Part shown: positions 36,971 through 51,100 of the stretch, piece by piece
Layout of the letters: every line of letters starts with the position of its first letter
Position numbering within the stretch: position 1 is the stretch's first letter
DNA from: JALOKP01 sp963800865
Lineage (GTDB): Bacteria; Acidobacteriota; Polarisedimenticolia; J045
NCBI GenBank assembly: GCA_963800865.1
Contig: CAWDCL010000004.1
Location: 3,205,295 to 3,269,294, forward strand
Length of the DNA: 64,000 nucleotides
Direction: 5' to 3'
Program-made: the position numbers and the translations under genes
The notes under the pieces: generated by a model
The model's input: the letters and a program-made list of their open reading frames with translations, nothing else
Told to the model about the DNA's origin: nothing
Databases searched by the model: none

Positions 36971-39900
36971 CTAGCGCTCCCGCTCGGGCGGGGACTCCTT
37001 CCGGTACCGCGTCTCGCCCCGGTCAGGTGACTCGGGTGCGAGCAGGCGGACCGGGATCCGGCCCTCGTTCGCCGAGGCCGAGACGGTGAGCGGAACCGCG
37101 GGGGTTGGCCGGGCGCCGACCGCCTCGACGGTGACGACGAGCAGAGTCCCGTCGCCCTGGAGCGGCAGCAGACCGTAGAGGCTGCCGCGCCAGCGTCCCT
37201 TTTCGCTGGCGGACTGGAGCGCCCAGTCGGCCGCAAGGCCGGCGGGGCGGACGTTCCGGATCGCGAGCCGCGACGGGTCGTAGTGGAACGTGAGGTCGAG
37301 CGCCTCGATTCCGTCGGCGTCCTCGATCGACAGCACCAGGTCGCGGGTCTCGCCGCGGGCCAGTTCGAGGCCGAAGCCTTCGAGCCCGAGCTCGGCCGGC
37401 GGAGCGTCCGCGGCACGCGGCCGCAGCGTTGCGGCCCGGGCCCGGAGCGCCTCGCGGTCGACCGGACCCGGCCAGGCGGCCGTCTCGACCGCCATCGGCG
37501 CGAAGCCGCCGGTCTGGGCGGCCCAGTTGCCGGTGACGTCGCCGTACAGGATCGCGTAGAAGTTGTCGGTGTTGACCGGCCCCGTGAGCGGGCCGTGGAC
37601 GTACTCGGCGGTGGTGCAGGTCTGATTGCTGGCGCTGGTGTAGGTGTCGCAGCGCAGGAACTTCCAGTCCGAGCCGGCAGTCGTCGCGACGTCGAAGTGG
37701 TCGATCATCTGGACCGCGAACTGGGCGACCTTGGCAGCGTCGAACGAGGTGACCTGGCCGTTGCCGGAGACGTCGCCGGCGATCTGCTGGTTGCTCGAGA
37801 ACGCGACGCTCCCGACCGAGAAGCGCGAGATCTGCGCCGCGTCGAACGAGGTGACCGCGTCGTTGTGGTCGGAGGCGCGCGGCGTGCCCCACTTGGGGAG
37901 CGTGCGCACGGTGACGGTGCCGTGGTGGCCGCCGGCGTCGTAGCTGCCGGTCGCATCGGTCGTGCCGTTGGCGAGGAGGTCGTTCGTCGTGTCGATCGCG
38001 ACCGACGGGACCGGCTTGGTGCTCGGCTCGCTGCCGCTGCCGGTGTGGTAGTAGCGCGCCCAGCCGGTGATGCCGCAGCTCGGCGTATTGACGCAGGTGC
38101 CGAGATTGCAGACGTCGGTCGTGCAGGCGTCGCCGTCGGCGCACTCGGCGGCGCTCATGCAGCCGCCGACGGTGATCGTGCAGGCGTTGCCGGTGACGAA
38201 GGGCACCGACTCGGCGTCAGCGTCGGCCAGCTCCGAGGCGGGGTACGGTGCGACCCGGACCTCGAAGGTCGTGCCCGGCGTGGCGTCGGCCGAGACGACC
38301 GCGTCGTAGGTGGTCAGGTAGGCCGGGGAGCCGACGGTGACGCTGCCAGTCAGCAGGGTCGATGCGCCGCGGGAGAGCCCGCAGTTCGCTGCCGGGTAGT
38401 CGTCGGAACGGCCGGTGAAGAGGTAGTCCCCCCTTCCGTCCTCGACTCGGACACCGCCCGGGCAACTGAGTGTGAGCGACCCGGTGCCGCCCGTGCGGAC
38501 GATCGAGACCTGCGACTGGTAGCCGCGGATCCCGGCGAGGCCGCCGAGGTTCGTGAGGAAGGTCCGGAAGGAGAGGCTGCTCCCCGGCGTCGCGAGGTTG
38601 CTCGACGGCGAGCATTCGATCCGTCCCCGCGGGCTGCCGGCGTCGTACTCGCAGGCGCCGGTACCGAGGTTGCAGGACTTGCCGGCCGGGCAGTTGTCGG
38701 GGTGCAGACAGCCGAGGACCGGGTCGCAGGTGTCGGTCGTGCAGGCGACGCCGTCGTTGCAGGCGGCGTTGTTGGCCTGGTGCCCGCAGGAGTCGGTGGC
38801 CTCGTTGCAGGAATCGTCGGTGCACGAAACCCCGTCGCCGCAGCTGACGGGCGTGCCGGCGACGCACTGGCCGGTGCCGGTGTTGCAGGTCTCCGCGCCG
38901 TTGCAGTACAGGCCGTCGGTGCAGTCGCCGTCGTCGTTGCACGCCGCCGGGAAAGACCTGCGGCGAGAGCGAGTTGCGGGCCTCGTAGCTGCCGTACGTG
39001 GCGACGTGCGGACTGGTCCAGACGCCGACCGGATAGCCGTCGCCCTGGGCGACCTCGTCAGTGTAGAAGCCCTCGATCGCGTGGCCGGCGTAGAGTGCGT
39101 CAGCGCCTTCGCGGCGGACCAGGCCCTCGAGGAACGAGTCGCCGCCGAGCGTGTTGCGGATCACCTCGGTCCGCGCGCCCGAGGGGCCTGTGGTTGCAGT
39201 CAACTCGAGGTCGAAGGAGACGTCGGAGCTGGTGGCGCCGACCTGGTGAACCTCGACCGCCAGCACGTTGTCTCCGGCGACGAGCAGCGCGGGGTCGACG
39301 GTCGAGCTGAAGAACGTGGACTCGTCGGTGCCGCTCACCGTGGCGGTGGCGATGGCGTCATAGGCGGCTCCGGCCGCGAGGTTGTCGCGTCGAATCTCGG
39401 TCCCGTTGAGGTAGACCGCCGCGCCGTCATCCCGCTGCAGCCGCAGCGTCAGGCCCTGGATCGAGGCCGGATTCGCGACCGTGAAGTGCTGCCGGAAGTA
39501 GGTGGTGATGTAGTTGCCCGAGGTGCAGGCGGGCGCGCTGGGGCCGCAGTTGACGGTCGTGACCGGAGCATCGCCGTAACCCAGCTCCGCGTTCCCCTGG
39601 CTCCAGCCGCCGTCGGCGAACGCGACCTCCTTCCACGCCGTCCCCTGGTTCGAGCCGTTGTCCAGGTAGCGCCAGCTGGACCCGGCCGGGACGAGCGTGC
39701 TGGAGGACCCACCGAAGCCGGAGAACGGGATGTCGCCCGGCGGCAACTCGCCGGCCGGCGTGCTGCCGTCGTGGCGGCCGTAGAGGACGTAGTCCATGTG
39801 CGTGCCGTTGACGACCAGCTCGATCGAGATCGCCCGCTCGGCGACGCCGCCCTCGGCGGTCGTCAGGTCGAGCGTGGCCGCCAGGTCGTGGAAGTTGCCT

Positions 39901-42900
39901 CCCGGCGCGAGGACGCCCGCCTCCCCGATCAGGAAGAAGGAGTGCGGGGCGATCTGCTTGCCAGTGAGGTTCGGGGCCTGGGTGGAGAGCTGCCAGTCGA
40001 TCTGGACGATGCCGTCTCCGGGGTCGACGTCGTCGCGGATGATGACGTTCATCGACTCCAGCGAGATGACGCGGTCGGTGGTGTTGAACAGCTCGATGAA
40101 CTCGCTCGTCTCGGAGCCGTGCCCGGTGACGGTGTTGGTCTCCTGGAAGCCGGAGATGATGACGTCGCCGGCCTGGAGCGGGGCGTTGATCTCGCACAGG
40201 CCGGTCGCCAGGTTGCAGGTCTCGCCGGACTGGCAGTCGGTATTCGTGTCGCACTCGGCGCAGCGGTCCAGCGACTCGCTGCAGACCTGGCCCGGGCAGG
40301 AGACCGGGGTGCCGGCTTGGCAGCCGGTGCCGGTTGCGCAGGTCTCGACGCCGTTGCAGAAGAGGCCGTCACTGCAGGCGGCGTCGCTCGGCGTGAATAC
40401 GCACTGGTCGGCTGACTCGTTGCAGCTGTCGGTCGTGCAGGCGGTGTCGTCGTTGCAGACCGGCGCGATCCCGGCCTGGCACTGGCTGGTGACGGTGTTG
40501 CACGTCTCGGCGCCGTTGCACCAGAGGCCGTCGTCGCAGTCACCGGGAACGGTGCAACCGGCGGAGGGCGGGGTGAAGGTGACCGACAGGACGGGTCGGT
40601 AGGAGAGGGTCGTCGAGTCCGAGGATTCCAGGCGCAGCCCGTCCGTCCCGGTCGGGAGGATGACCCACCCGTAGTTGCTCGTCGGATTGGTCGCCCAGGC
40701 CTGGACGCTCCCGGTCACGCTGACCGGGTACGCGGTGCTCGCGGTGGTCATCGTGGCCGTCGCCTCGGCCGTGCTCACGGCGTCGACGCCGTCCGCCTGG
40801 ATCCCGGCCGTGGCGTTCCACGGCGGGACCCCGTAGGCGGCCCAGACATCGGTGTCGATCCACGGATGCAGGAGCCTGTGGAAGTTGACCGGGTTGGCGC
40901 TCTGGTCGTTCGTGCCGCCCCCGACGCGGAGCGTCAGGGTGGCCGAGCTGATGGTCGACCCCTGCGGGATCTGGCCGGCTCCCGACCCGACGATCCCGTC
41001 GAAGCGAATCAGGATCTGCTCGACCGGGCTGCTATCGACGACGATGATCGCTACCGTGGCCTGGCTTCCCAGCGCCGTGTCGATGAAGGTGTCCGACGTC
41101 CCGGTGTAGGCTCCCGCACCGTCCTGGAACGTCACGGTCTGCGGCGAAGACTGCGTCTCGCAGATCCCGGTCGCGTGGTTACAGGTCTTGCCCCCGGTGC
41201 AGCTGTCGGTGCTGGCGCACGTTCCCGCCGAGCACGCGTCGTTCGTGCACGCGATCGCGTCCGAGCAGAAATTGGTGTCGTCGACCGAGTTCGAGCAGAC
41301 GCCGCTGATGGCGCAGACGTCGTCCGTACAGGGGTTGCCATCGTCGCAGTCGGAGTTGAATGTGCAGCCTGCGAGCTCGGTGCTGGACAGGACTCGGAAT
41401 CAGGGTGAAATCGGAGCTGTTCAGCGTCAGGTTGTGAGCCTGGACCGCGATCACGTTCGTGCCCGCGACGAGCTTCCCGATGTGCGCGGTGAGGTCGATC
41501 GTCTCGGCGGCATTGCAGCTTCCGCTGGTACAGGTCGAGCACTCGTGGTCGACCGCGGCCAACGTGCCATAGAGCGGAGGCACCAGGGCGACATCCACGT
41601 TCCTGCGCGCGACCTCCTGCCCGTTGATGTAGACGACGAAGCCGTCGTCGTAGTCCATGGTCAGCGTCAGCGACGTGACGCGGGCCGGGTTGTCGACGTG
41701 GAAGGACTTGCGCAGGTAGAGGCTGGCGTAGCCCGGGGCAGTCGGCGGATTCTGCATGTCCGACAGCAGCGTCCCCCGCTGCGTCGTGCAGTCCGGCCCG
41801 TAGCCGAAGCCGCTCGGCCCGCTGAGCCACGCCGCGTCGTCGAACGCCAGCCCGGCCCACGTGGGCGGACTGGCCACCGGCGTCGGTTCCGAAGCTCCCT
41901 TGAAGTAGCGCCAGCTCTCGCCGACCTGGATGGGCAGCGGGTCGACCGGCGTCGCCTCGCAGATGCCGGTCGCCTTGTTGCACTCCTCGCCCGGCGCGCA
42001 GTTCTCCGTCCCGTTGTTGCAGACGCCGGCCACGCAGACGTCGCCCGTCGTGCAGGCGATCCCGTCGTCGCAGGTCAGGCCTTCGTTGGCGGCCTGGGAG
42101 ACGCACCGGTTGCTCGTGCACGCGCCGGTCGAGCAGGATCCGCTCAGGGCCGAGCACTGCGACGCCTGGGTGCAGCTGATCGTGTTCGTCGCATTCGGCG
42201 TCGGCGGCATCGCGACGAAGCCATCGACCCCGTCCGGGAACCGCCCGGAGGAGATGTCCGTGGTCTGCGTCGTGAACGTGAGCGTGTCGATCGGGGCCAG
42301 GCCGTTGGCCTCGGTGTCGTAGAGCCCCAGGTCCTCCCCGGCCCGCAGGATGTTGAAGTTGGTGTGCAGCGGCCCCTGCCCGGGCTGCGAATCGCACCAG
42401 AAGCGCACGAAGCCCAGCGCGGGGGCGACCACGCCGTCCGCGATCCGGAACTGCGCCGGCGAGTCGAGGTCGTCCGTCAGGAACATCCCGGACATGTCGA
42501 CCGGCTCGCGGGTCGGGTTGTAGATCTCGACGTAGTCGTCGTGTTCGCCGTTCTCGTCCACCGGTCCGGTGTTGTTGGAGGCGAGGAACTCGTTGATGAT
42601 CAGCCGCCGCGTCAGCTTGTAGGTCCAGCTGTCCCCGGCAAACGGCTTCGGTGGCACCTGGTCGTCCTGGATGCCGTTCGCCAGCACCTGGACGTTCACG
42701 ATGCCGTCGGCCGGCTTCGGGAAGCCGGAGAAGGTGTAGGGACCCGGCGTCCCGCCGATCCCCAGGACGGTGGTGGCCGCGTTGCCGTTGACCAGGAGGT
42801 CATCGGCCGTGACGTTGAACACCGGCTTGGAGAACGTGATCGTCACGCTCGCCAGCGTGCCGATCGTCGAGCCGCGCGACGGGATCTGGCTGACGATCCG

Positions 42901-45129
42901 CGGGGGAGAGGTATCGAGCGTGTAGCCCCACGTGTCGCCCGTGAACTGCAGGCTGGCGTTGTTCTTGTCGGCGATTCCGCCCGCGGCCAGGACGACGTTG
43001 ACCGTCCCCTGCACCGGTGCGGTGTAGCCGGTGAAGACGTACTCCTTGTCGCTGTTCTTCTGGAGGGTCGTCGCCGGCGCTCCGTTCACGGTCAGGTCGC
43101 CCGCATCGACACCCGTGACGTCGACGGTGAAGATCACCTTGATCGACGGGAGGGCGCCCAGGACCGAGCTCTTGGGCGGATCGGTCGACGCGACGCGCGG
43201 CGCCTGCGGTCCCTTGACGATCTGCATCGTGTCGCGAACGCTGCCGTCCTGGCGCAGGAAGGTCATCGTCAGCGTCGTGCCCTCGACGTTCACGATCGCC
43301 GAGCCGTTGGCCGACTCGGAGTAGTACATGACGGGGTGGTTGTGCGACCCGCCGGGCGGCTGGCCGCCCGTGGCGACGACGGTGTACACGGTGCCGGCAT
43401 TTGCGACCTTCCCGGCCGGCTTCGAGTACGGATCGAGGGGGGACCCGTTTGCGTTGTCGACGATCTTCCCCTGGCTGACGAGCGTGCCGTAGGTCGGCGT
43501 CGGGGTCGAGTAGGCGCCGTTGATCAGGTACGAGCGTTCGTACCCGTGCGAGTGGCCGCCCAAGACGAGGTCCACGCCGCCCGCCTCGAGGATCGGCAGG
43601 ACCCGCTCGCGCATGTCACGGCACTCGGCTTCGGTGTCCGAGTCGTGTGTCCCCTTGGTGTAGGGCGGCTGGTGCCAGTAGGCGATGATCCACTGCGCGC
43701 TGGTCGCGGCCAGGTCGGACTGCAGCCAGGTCATCATCGCGCTGCCGGTCTGCCGCCACGTGTCATAGGTCCCCTGAAGCACGATGAAGTGCGTGTTGCC
43801 GTAGTCGTACGAGTAGTACAGCTCCGTTCCGGAGGCCACGCCGCCGGCCTCGGCCGCCGTGGGCAGGACGAACGTGCTGAAATACGGCCCGCTGCACGAC
43901 GGCGTCGTGCCGCTGGATCCTGTGCAGCTTGACGACATGCTGTCGTGGTTGCCCATCGCCGGCCAGAACGGCGTGTGCCGCAGCACGTCCTTGTAGTAGG
44001 CGATGTGGCAGTCGGTGTACTCCGCGTCCTGGCCGCTCGACTGCGCGACGTCGCCCGTGTGCAGGAACAGGTCCGGCGGATCGCTCCCCGTGTAGCTCAG
44101 CATCGAGTTCATGACGGTCGTCTGGATCGAACTGCAGATCCCCGAGTCGCCGAAGATCCAGAAGCGGAACGGCTGGGCGGTGCCGGTCGGCGGGGCGGTG
44201 ACGAAGTAGTACTCCGCGCTGCCGGTCAGCTGGGAGCCACCCGTGCCGAGACGGTAGAAATACTTCGTGTTGGGCGACAGCGAGGTGATCGTCACGAAGT
44301 GATCGGTCCCGGCGGAGCCGGAGGCGCTGCTGCCGTACGTTCCGAGGCTCGTCCCGTACTCGACGACGCTCGGAGTCGAGGTATCGGTTCGCCAGGCCAC
44401 CGTGATGCGGTTCGGCGTGACCGATTGCAGGTACGGAGTGCGAACGAGGTTCGCACCGGGCGTTCCCTCGTCGTGGCGGACCGTCAGCAGCGGCCGGTTG
44501 GCGAGCGTACCGTTCTCGGACGAGGAGATGTCCACCCCGCCGATCCCCGTCGGCACGACGATCCAGCCTCGGTTCGTCGCACCGTTGGCCCAGTTCTGCA
44601 CGGTCGCGGTCACATCGATCGTGACCGTCCCGGTTGCGGCGGCCGTCGCGGTGCCGGTCACCGGGCCCCACTCCTCGTTCTCGTAGCAGCCGTTGCCGCC
44701 ACAGAAGGTGCTGTAGGTGTCGGTATCCGACCACGCGATCAGCGGCTCGCGGAGCTCGCCGTTGTCGCCTATGTCGGAGACGTAGTAGGTCAGCGTGGCC
44801 TGCGTAATCACCGCGTTGGACGGCACCTGGCCGGCGCCCCCGCCGAAGACGTTATCGAAGCGCAGGAGAGCGTAGTTGTCCTGGCCCGTCGTGCTCGGAT
44901 CGTCGGAGTCCCATCCGATCGCCGTCGCAGCCGCGTTGTTCGTCGTCGGCGCGCTCTGCTGCAGCATCGTGTCCTTCGCGCCGGTGTAGCTGTTCTCGCC
45001 CTGGCGGAAGGTCTTGGTCGCGGCCAGGCTGGCGCCCGCACCGAGCAGCAGGACGAGGAGCGTCGCAAGCGCGGCGCGTCCGAGCGTCCCGAGGTCCCTG
45101 GTTCCCATGGTCGTCCGCGTGATCTTCAT
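36971..45129 (-). CDS. Giant secreted mosaic protein 1 with calcineurin-type phosphatase domain (frame breaks)
   Basis: About 2,719 residues from ATG 45129 (GGGAGG upstream; signal peptide ending LLGAGASLAA). Modules by position, N to C: DNRLRE-like 45010-44430; FN3-like domain of purple acid phosphatases 44425-44205 (VAWRTDTSTPSVVEYG); metallophosphatase 44190-43490 with GDSG, GDVAQ, GNHD, YWHQPP and GGHSHGYERS, so all metal-site motifs are present; two SbsA-type Ig-like domains 43200-42640; lamin-tail domain 42610-42200; Cys-rich; a beta-sandwich with SWRYFKG 41935-41400; Cys-rich; DNRLRE-like 41125-40570; Cys-rich; lamin-tail 40180-39750; beta-sandwich; Cys-rich 38960-38660; dockerin-like repeats around 37860-37690 (HNDAVTSFDAAQISRF, SGNGQVTSFDAAKVAQF); and a final cohesin-like domain (LTFHYDPSRLAIRNV). 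Frame changes lie near 41400, 38950 and 38215. The gene starts 26 bp after giant 2. Confidence 0.8.
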
Positions 45130-45155
45130 GGCTGCCTCCCTTCCTTCCGCGGGCT

Positions 45156-48100
45156 TCACGGGGTCACCCCGAAGCACGGATCGCTCTCGGGATAGGGCTT
45201 CGACTCGTAGGCGTCGAGCATCGCCTGGATGTCGTCGTTGTCGACGACACCGTTGGGTATCGGTCCTCGCAAGTCCGTTGCGTAGAGCGTGCACTTCACG
45301 AACTTGTTCTGGGAGCCGTCGAGGACGCAGAGGATGTCGAACATGTCGACACCGTTGGCGTTGTTGGCGTCGCCCCAGGCCCAGGTCGTAGCCGAGCCCG
45401 AGCCGATCGCCACTCCCCCTGTTCGCAGTGCCTCAACGGTGTAGAGGCGGCTCGGGGCGATCGGCTGGGCGTGGAGGTGGACCGTGCCCCACTCGGCCGG
45501 CGTCCGGTAGACCGGAGTCGTGCCGAGCGTCCCGTCCGCCGCCACGTAGCGCGGCAGACAGGCCAGGCCGGCCGAGCTGACGCGCAGCGCGACCGTCGTG
45601 ACGCCGGAGGGCGGCGTCACCGCGATGTAGCGCGAGCCCTCCGCGTTCACGATCAGCGGGCAACTGGTGTGGTCGCAGGCGTCGGTCGTCTCGTTGCAGC
45701 TGTCGGTCGTGCAGGCCACGCCGTCGTCGCAGTTGGGCGGCGTACCAGACTGACAGGCGCTCCCGACGCAGGTCTCCGCTCCGTTGCAGAAGAGGCCGTC
45801 GTCGCAATCCGGGTTGCCGGTGCACTGGCTTTCGGTCGCAGACAGCTCGGCCATCATCGTGAAGTCGGTGCTGGTGCTCGTCAGGTTGTGCGCCTGGATC
45901 GAGAGCACGTTCGTGCCCGCGACGAGCAGGTTCCTGAACGCCGAGATGTCGATCGCCTCGGCCGCATTGCAGGTGCCACCGCATGCCGAGCACTCGTGAT
46001 CAGCCGTAGCGAGCTGCGTATTCGACGGCGGTGTGCCGGCGACGTTGCGGCGCGCCACTTCCGTGCCGTTGAGGTACGCAACGAAGCCGTCGTCGTAGTC
46101 CACAGTGAGCGTGAGCGTGCTCACCGTCGCCGGGTTGTCGACGCGGAATCCGCGCCGCATGTACAGGCTGACGTACGCGCCCGACATGTCGGTCAGCGTC
46201 GTCCCCCGGAGCGCCTGGCAGTCCGTTCCGTAGCCGAAGGCGCTCGCACCGAGCAGCCAGCCGGCGTCGTCGAAGCCGCTCGCTGCCCAGTTGGCCGGCG
46301 GTGTGGCCGTGCCCTTGGCGTACCGCCAGCTGTCTCCGTTGACGATCGGCAGCGGCGGGGCCAGCGAGGTATCACAGAGACCGGTTCCCAGGTTGCAGCT
46401 CTGGCCGACCGGACAGTTCGGGAGGTGCTGGCAACCGAGTCCGGTGTCGCAGGAATCGGTCGTGCAGGCGACGCCGTCGCTGCAGTCCGGGGCGGGGCCA
46501 CCGACGCAAGACCCGCCGCTGCAGGTGTCGGCCGTGGTGCAGGCGTTGGAGTCGCTGCAGGAGACGGAGTTGTTGGTGTACTGGCAGCCGAGCGTCGGGT
46601 TGCAGACATCGTCGGTGCAGACGTTGGCGTCGCTGCAGGCGGCGTTGCTCGGCACGTGGTCGCAGGAGTTCGTGGTCTCGTTGCAGGTGTCCGTCGTGCA
46701 GGCAGGGCGTCGCTGCAGTCGGGCGCGGTGCCGGACTGGCAGGTGCTCGTGCCGAGGTTGCAGGTCTCGGTGCCGTTGCAGAACAGGCCATCGTCGCACT
46801 GGGAGTTGTTGGTGCAGCCCTGGATCGGCGGCAGGTAGTCGATGGTGAGCGAGCGGGCGGCTCGCGACCGTCGCCGCCTCCGCCGAGTCGAACTGCCACG
46901 AGTCGGTGCCCGCGCCCGGGGTGACGAGGACCCAGCCCCGGTTCGCAGCGCCGGCGGACCAGGCCGCCACGCTGCTGGTAACGTCGATGCTGTGGAGAGC
47001 CGGTACCGAGCCGTTGTAGAGCGACGTCACGTCGGCCGTCGCGACCGATTCGATCCCGTCGCGCTGGACGCCATTGACGAGGATGTTCCAGGTGTCGGTG
47101 TCCGCCCAGCCGAGCAGCATCCGGTGGAACTCGGCGCCGTTGGCGCTCGCGTTGGTGACATTGATCCGCAGGGTCGCCGAGTTGATCGTCGAGCCGTTCG
47201 GGATCGGGCCGCCCTCGCTCTGGAACAGGGCGTTGAAGCGGAGCAGGATCTGGCGCTCGTCCGCGACCGGTGGCGGACCGTCCACGATCAGCGTCGCCGC
47301 CGCGGCCTGGCTCGCGTCCGGCGAGCCGGCGTAGAGGAAGGTGTCCACTTCTCCGGAGTAGCCGCCCGTTCCCTGCTGGAACGTCGCGATCACCGGGGCC
47401 GTCTCGCAGGCCCCCGTGCCGTGGTTGCACGCCTGGCCGACGGGGCAGGCATCCGCGCTCGCGCAGGCGCCCGCGGAGCAGACGTCGGTCGTGCAGGTGA
47501 TCGCCGTCGGAGCAGGTGTTCGTGTTATCGGGAGTGAAGGTGCACACCCCGCTCACCGTGTTGCAGGTGTCGTCGGTGCAGGGGTTGTTGTCGTTGCAGT
47601 CGGTGTTGACGACGCAGCCGCTCGACTCCACGCTGCTCAGGGTCGGCAGGATCGTGAAGTCCGTGCTGGCCGCCGTCAGGTTGTGCGCCTGGATGGCGAT
47701 CACGTTGTCGCCCGACGTCAGCAGTGAGATGTAGGCGGACAGGTCGATCGTCTGCGGCCGCGTTGCAGGTCTGTCGCAGGCCGAGCACTCGTGGTCGGCG
47801 CCCGCGACGGCCGTTCGGAGCGGCGGGTTGCCGCGTGACATTGCGCCGCGCGACCTCCGTCCCGTTGATGTAGGCCACGAAGGCGTCGTCGTAGTCCACC
47901 GTCAGCGTCAGTGCCGTGACGCGGCCCGGGTTGCTGACGAAGAAGGCGTGCCGCAGGTAGACGCTGACGTAGCCGTTCTGCATGTCCGTGAGCAGCGTTG
48001 CCCGGCTCGCGACGCAGTCGGCCCCGTAGCCGAAGCCCGAGGCCCCGGAAAGCCACGTCTGATCGTCGAACGTCTGCCTCGTCCACGCCGTCAAGTCGGT

Positions 48101-51100
48101 CGGCGTCGGCTCGACCGTTCCCTTCATGTACTTCCACGTCGCCCCGGCCAGGATCGGCAGCGGCGGGGCCGTCGACGACAGGCACTCGCCGGTCCCTTCG
48201 TTGCAGAACTGGCCGACCGGGCAACTGGACACGTTGGCGCAGCCGGTCGCCTGGCTGCACGAGTCGTCGGTGCAGGCCACGCCGTCGTCGCAACTGAGCG
48301 GGCCGCCCGACAGGCAGATCCCGCCGCTGCAGACGTCGCCCGTGGTGCAGGCGTCACCGTCGCTGCAGGGATCGGTGCTGTTGAGGTGCTGGCAGTCCAG
48401 CGCGATGTCGCAGGTGTCGATCGTGCAGGGGTTGCCGTCGTCGCAGAGATCGGCGTCGGGTACCGTCGTGCACGTATTGAGGTTCTCGTCGCAGGCGTTC
48501 ACCGTACAGCCGACCGCGTCGCCACAGATCACCGAGGTCCCGGTCTGGCACTGGCCGGTGCCGGTGTAGCAGGTCTCGGCGCCGTTGCAGTAGACGCCGT
48601 CGTCGCAGTCCGCGTTGGTCAAGCAACCGAACGGAGGGACGTAGGTCACCGACAGAGTCGGCCGGTCGGCGGTCGTCGCATACTCCGCCGACCAGACGTA
48701 GACGCCGTCCGCGTTCCCGTGCCGCCGGCAGGAAGATCCAGCCGAGGTTCGCTCCCGGCGCATTCGACCAGGCCTGCAGGCTCGCCGTGACGTCGAGCGT
48801 CGCTCGGCCGATGGCGATCGGCGCGGTCGCGATTACCTGCGTGCCGTACTCGTCGGACTGCGACGCCGGCTTCACCGCCGAAGTTGTTGTAGGTCGTGCT
48901 CGCCTCGTCCCACGACGCCTTCGCCTCCCGCAGATCTCCCCGGCCGGCGTGATGCTGCCGTTCGAGATGGTGATGCTCAGGGAGGCCGCCGGTGATCTGC
49001 GAGCCGGGCGGGATCTGCCCGGCACCGGTCCCGAAGATGCCGTCGAACCGGATGAGGCCGTAGTAGATCGGGGCTCGCGTCCCAGCGCCATTCGGTCGCG
49101 GCGCCCTGCGGCGTCCCGGCTGCATCCTCCCGCAGCCAGGTGTCCTGGGTTCCCGCGTAGCCGTTCGATGCCCTCCTGGAACGTCATCGTCACGGGCTCG
49201 CTCGAGCAGACGTCCGACGCGTTGCAGTGCTGGCCCGGCGGGCAGCTCTCCTCTCCGACGCAGATGCCGGCGGAGCAGGTGTCCGGCGCCGTGCAGGCGC
49301 GTCCGTCGTTGCAGGCACGTCCCTCGTCGGCCACCGTGGCGACCGACTGGCAGGTCAGGTTCGCCTGGCAGGTGTCGGTCGTGCAGGGGTTGCCGTCGTC
49401 GCACTCGGCGCTCGTCGCACACACCTGGCAGCCGGCAATCGGCGTGTACTTGCACTCCTTCGCCGTGGTGTCGCAGCTGTCATAGGTGCACGGGTTGTTG
49501 TCGTTGCAGGCGTCGTTCGACGTGCAGGTCGCGCCGTCCGGGAAGCCCAGCCAGCCGATCCGCGTGCCGCCCGGACCCGCCGTCTTCGCCGGCGAGGTCG
49601 CCTGCAGGTTGAAGTCGTAGACGCCGGCCGAGGTGTTGACGAACAGCGGGTTCGCCGAGAAATTGCCGGTGCCGCAGGTGGCATCCGCCGGGTTCCCGAC
49701 GTCGGTGTAGCTCACCGTGCCGCTGCACGTGCTGATCGAGCTGGGCCAGACGATGCTGTTCTGCACGATGTCGTTCGTGGCCAGCGGGCTCCCGACGTTG
49801 ATCGTCACGTGGTCCAGCGAGGCGGTTCCCCGGATCCCCATCGCCGTGTTGAACACCAGGACGTTCCGCAGCGTCGCGTGACCGCCGGTCATGCTGATCG
49901 CCTTGTCGTCGATGTCCCAGATGATCGTGTCTTCGACGCGTGAAGTTCGACGCCGCTGTGGTCGATCGCGTCGTCTCCGCCGTCAGCGAACATACAGTTC
50001 CGGATCAGCTGGTTGGACGCCGACCCGTCGATGTGGATGTGGTCGCCGTCCAGGTTCGCCGCCTCCGGCGCCCGGCCGTTGCTCGTCCACCAGGTGTCCT
50101 CGATCAGCAGCGTGTGGCCGTTCCCGAAGAACTCGCCGCCGATCCCGGCGCGCGAGACCAGGTTCTTCCGGATCGTGTAGTGCCCGGTTCCCTGGCCCGA
50201 GAACACCATCCCGTTGTTGTCGGCGAACACGCAGCGCTCGGCGGTGATCGAGTGCGTGTCGAACAGCCCAGGATCGGCGGCCGCGGATGCGACACCACCG
50301 GCCCGTTGCCCGGCGCCCGACAGGAAGACGTGCTGGAACGTCGACGAGCCCGACCCGTAGAACTGGAAGCCGCGCCAGCAGTTGGCGTTCGAGGCCGACC
50401 CGGACTGCGTCAGGGTCATGGCGAGAGGGCCGCGCTCGGAGAAGAAGTGGATCGGGTTGTCCTCCGTTCCCAGCGCCTGGACCCGGCCCTGGACCGTGAT
50501 CAGCGTGCCGTTCTCCGAGCCGCCGGTCGTGTCGACCATGACGAGCGTGCCGGGGTTGATCGTCAGCGTGCTTCCGGACGGAACCGTCATGTTCCCGGTG
50601 ACGCGGATGTTCTCGTTCGGACCCCAGATCAGGTCGACGCCTCCGATCGTCCCGGACATCGTCCGGAACGCGGGGCTGCCGATCACGGTCACGACCTGCG
50701 AGTCGCTCATGCCGGAGTAGCTGACCGTCACCTCGATGTCGCCGGGTGTGAACGCCGCGCCCTGATCGAGCGTGAAGGAGACGCTGGCCCAGCCGCTGTA
50801 GAAGCGGATCGAGTCGTCCGGGACCGCGCAGGTGGCTGTCGAAGACCGTGTCGGTGATGGCAACCGGCGTGCGGTCGGGCAGCCTCACGACCGACACCGA
50901 CCCGAGCACGTTCCACTTCGTGTAGTCGGGACGCCCCGCCTCGTCGACGATCTTGGCCTCGATCGTCAGCGGCTTGTCGTTGATCATGCGCCGCGGCGCC
51001 CGCATCCACAGGCTCAACTGCTGCGAGCCGGGCGGGTTGTAGAACACCTCGTTCGAAACCGTGTCCCTCACCGAGCCGTCGAGGTCGTACGCCTCCACCA

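Noticed and set aside
40856..41135. A separate secreted gene starting at 41135
   Set aside because: The frame upstream of it continues the Cys-rich chain (SCTGGKTCNHATGICETQ) back to the break near 41400, so it is internal to giant 1.
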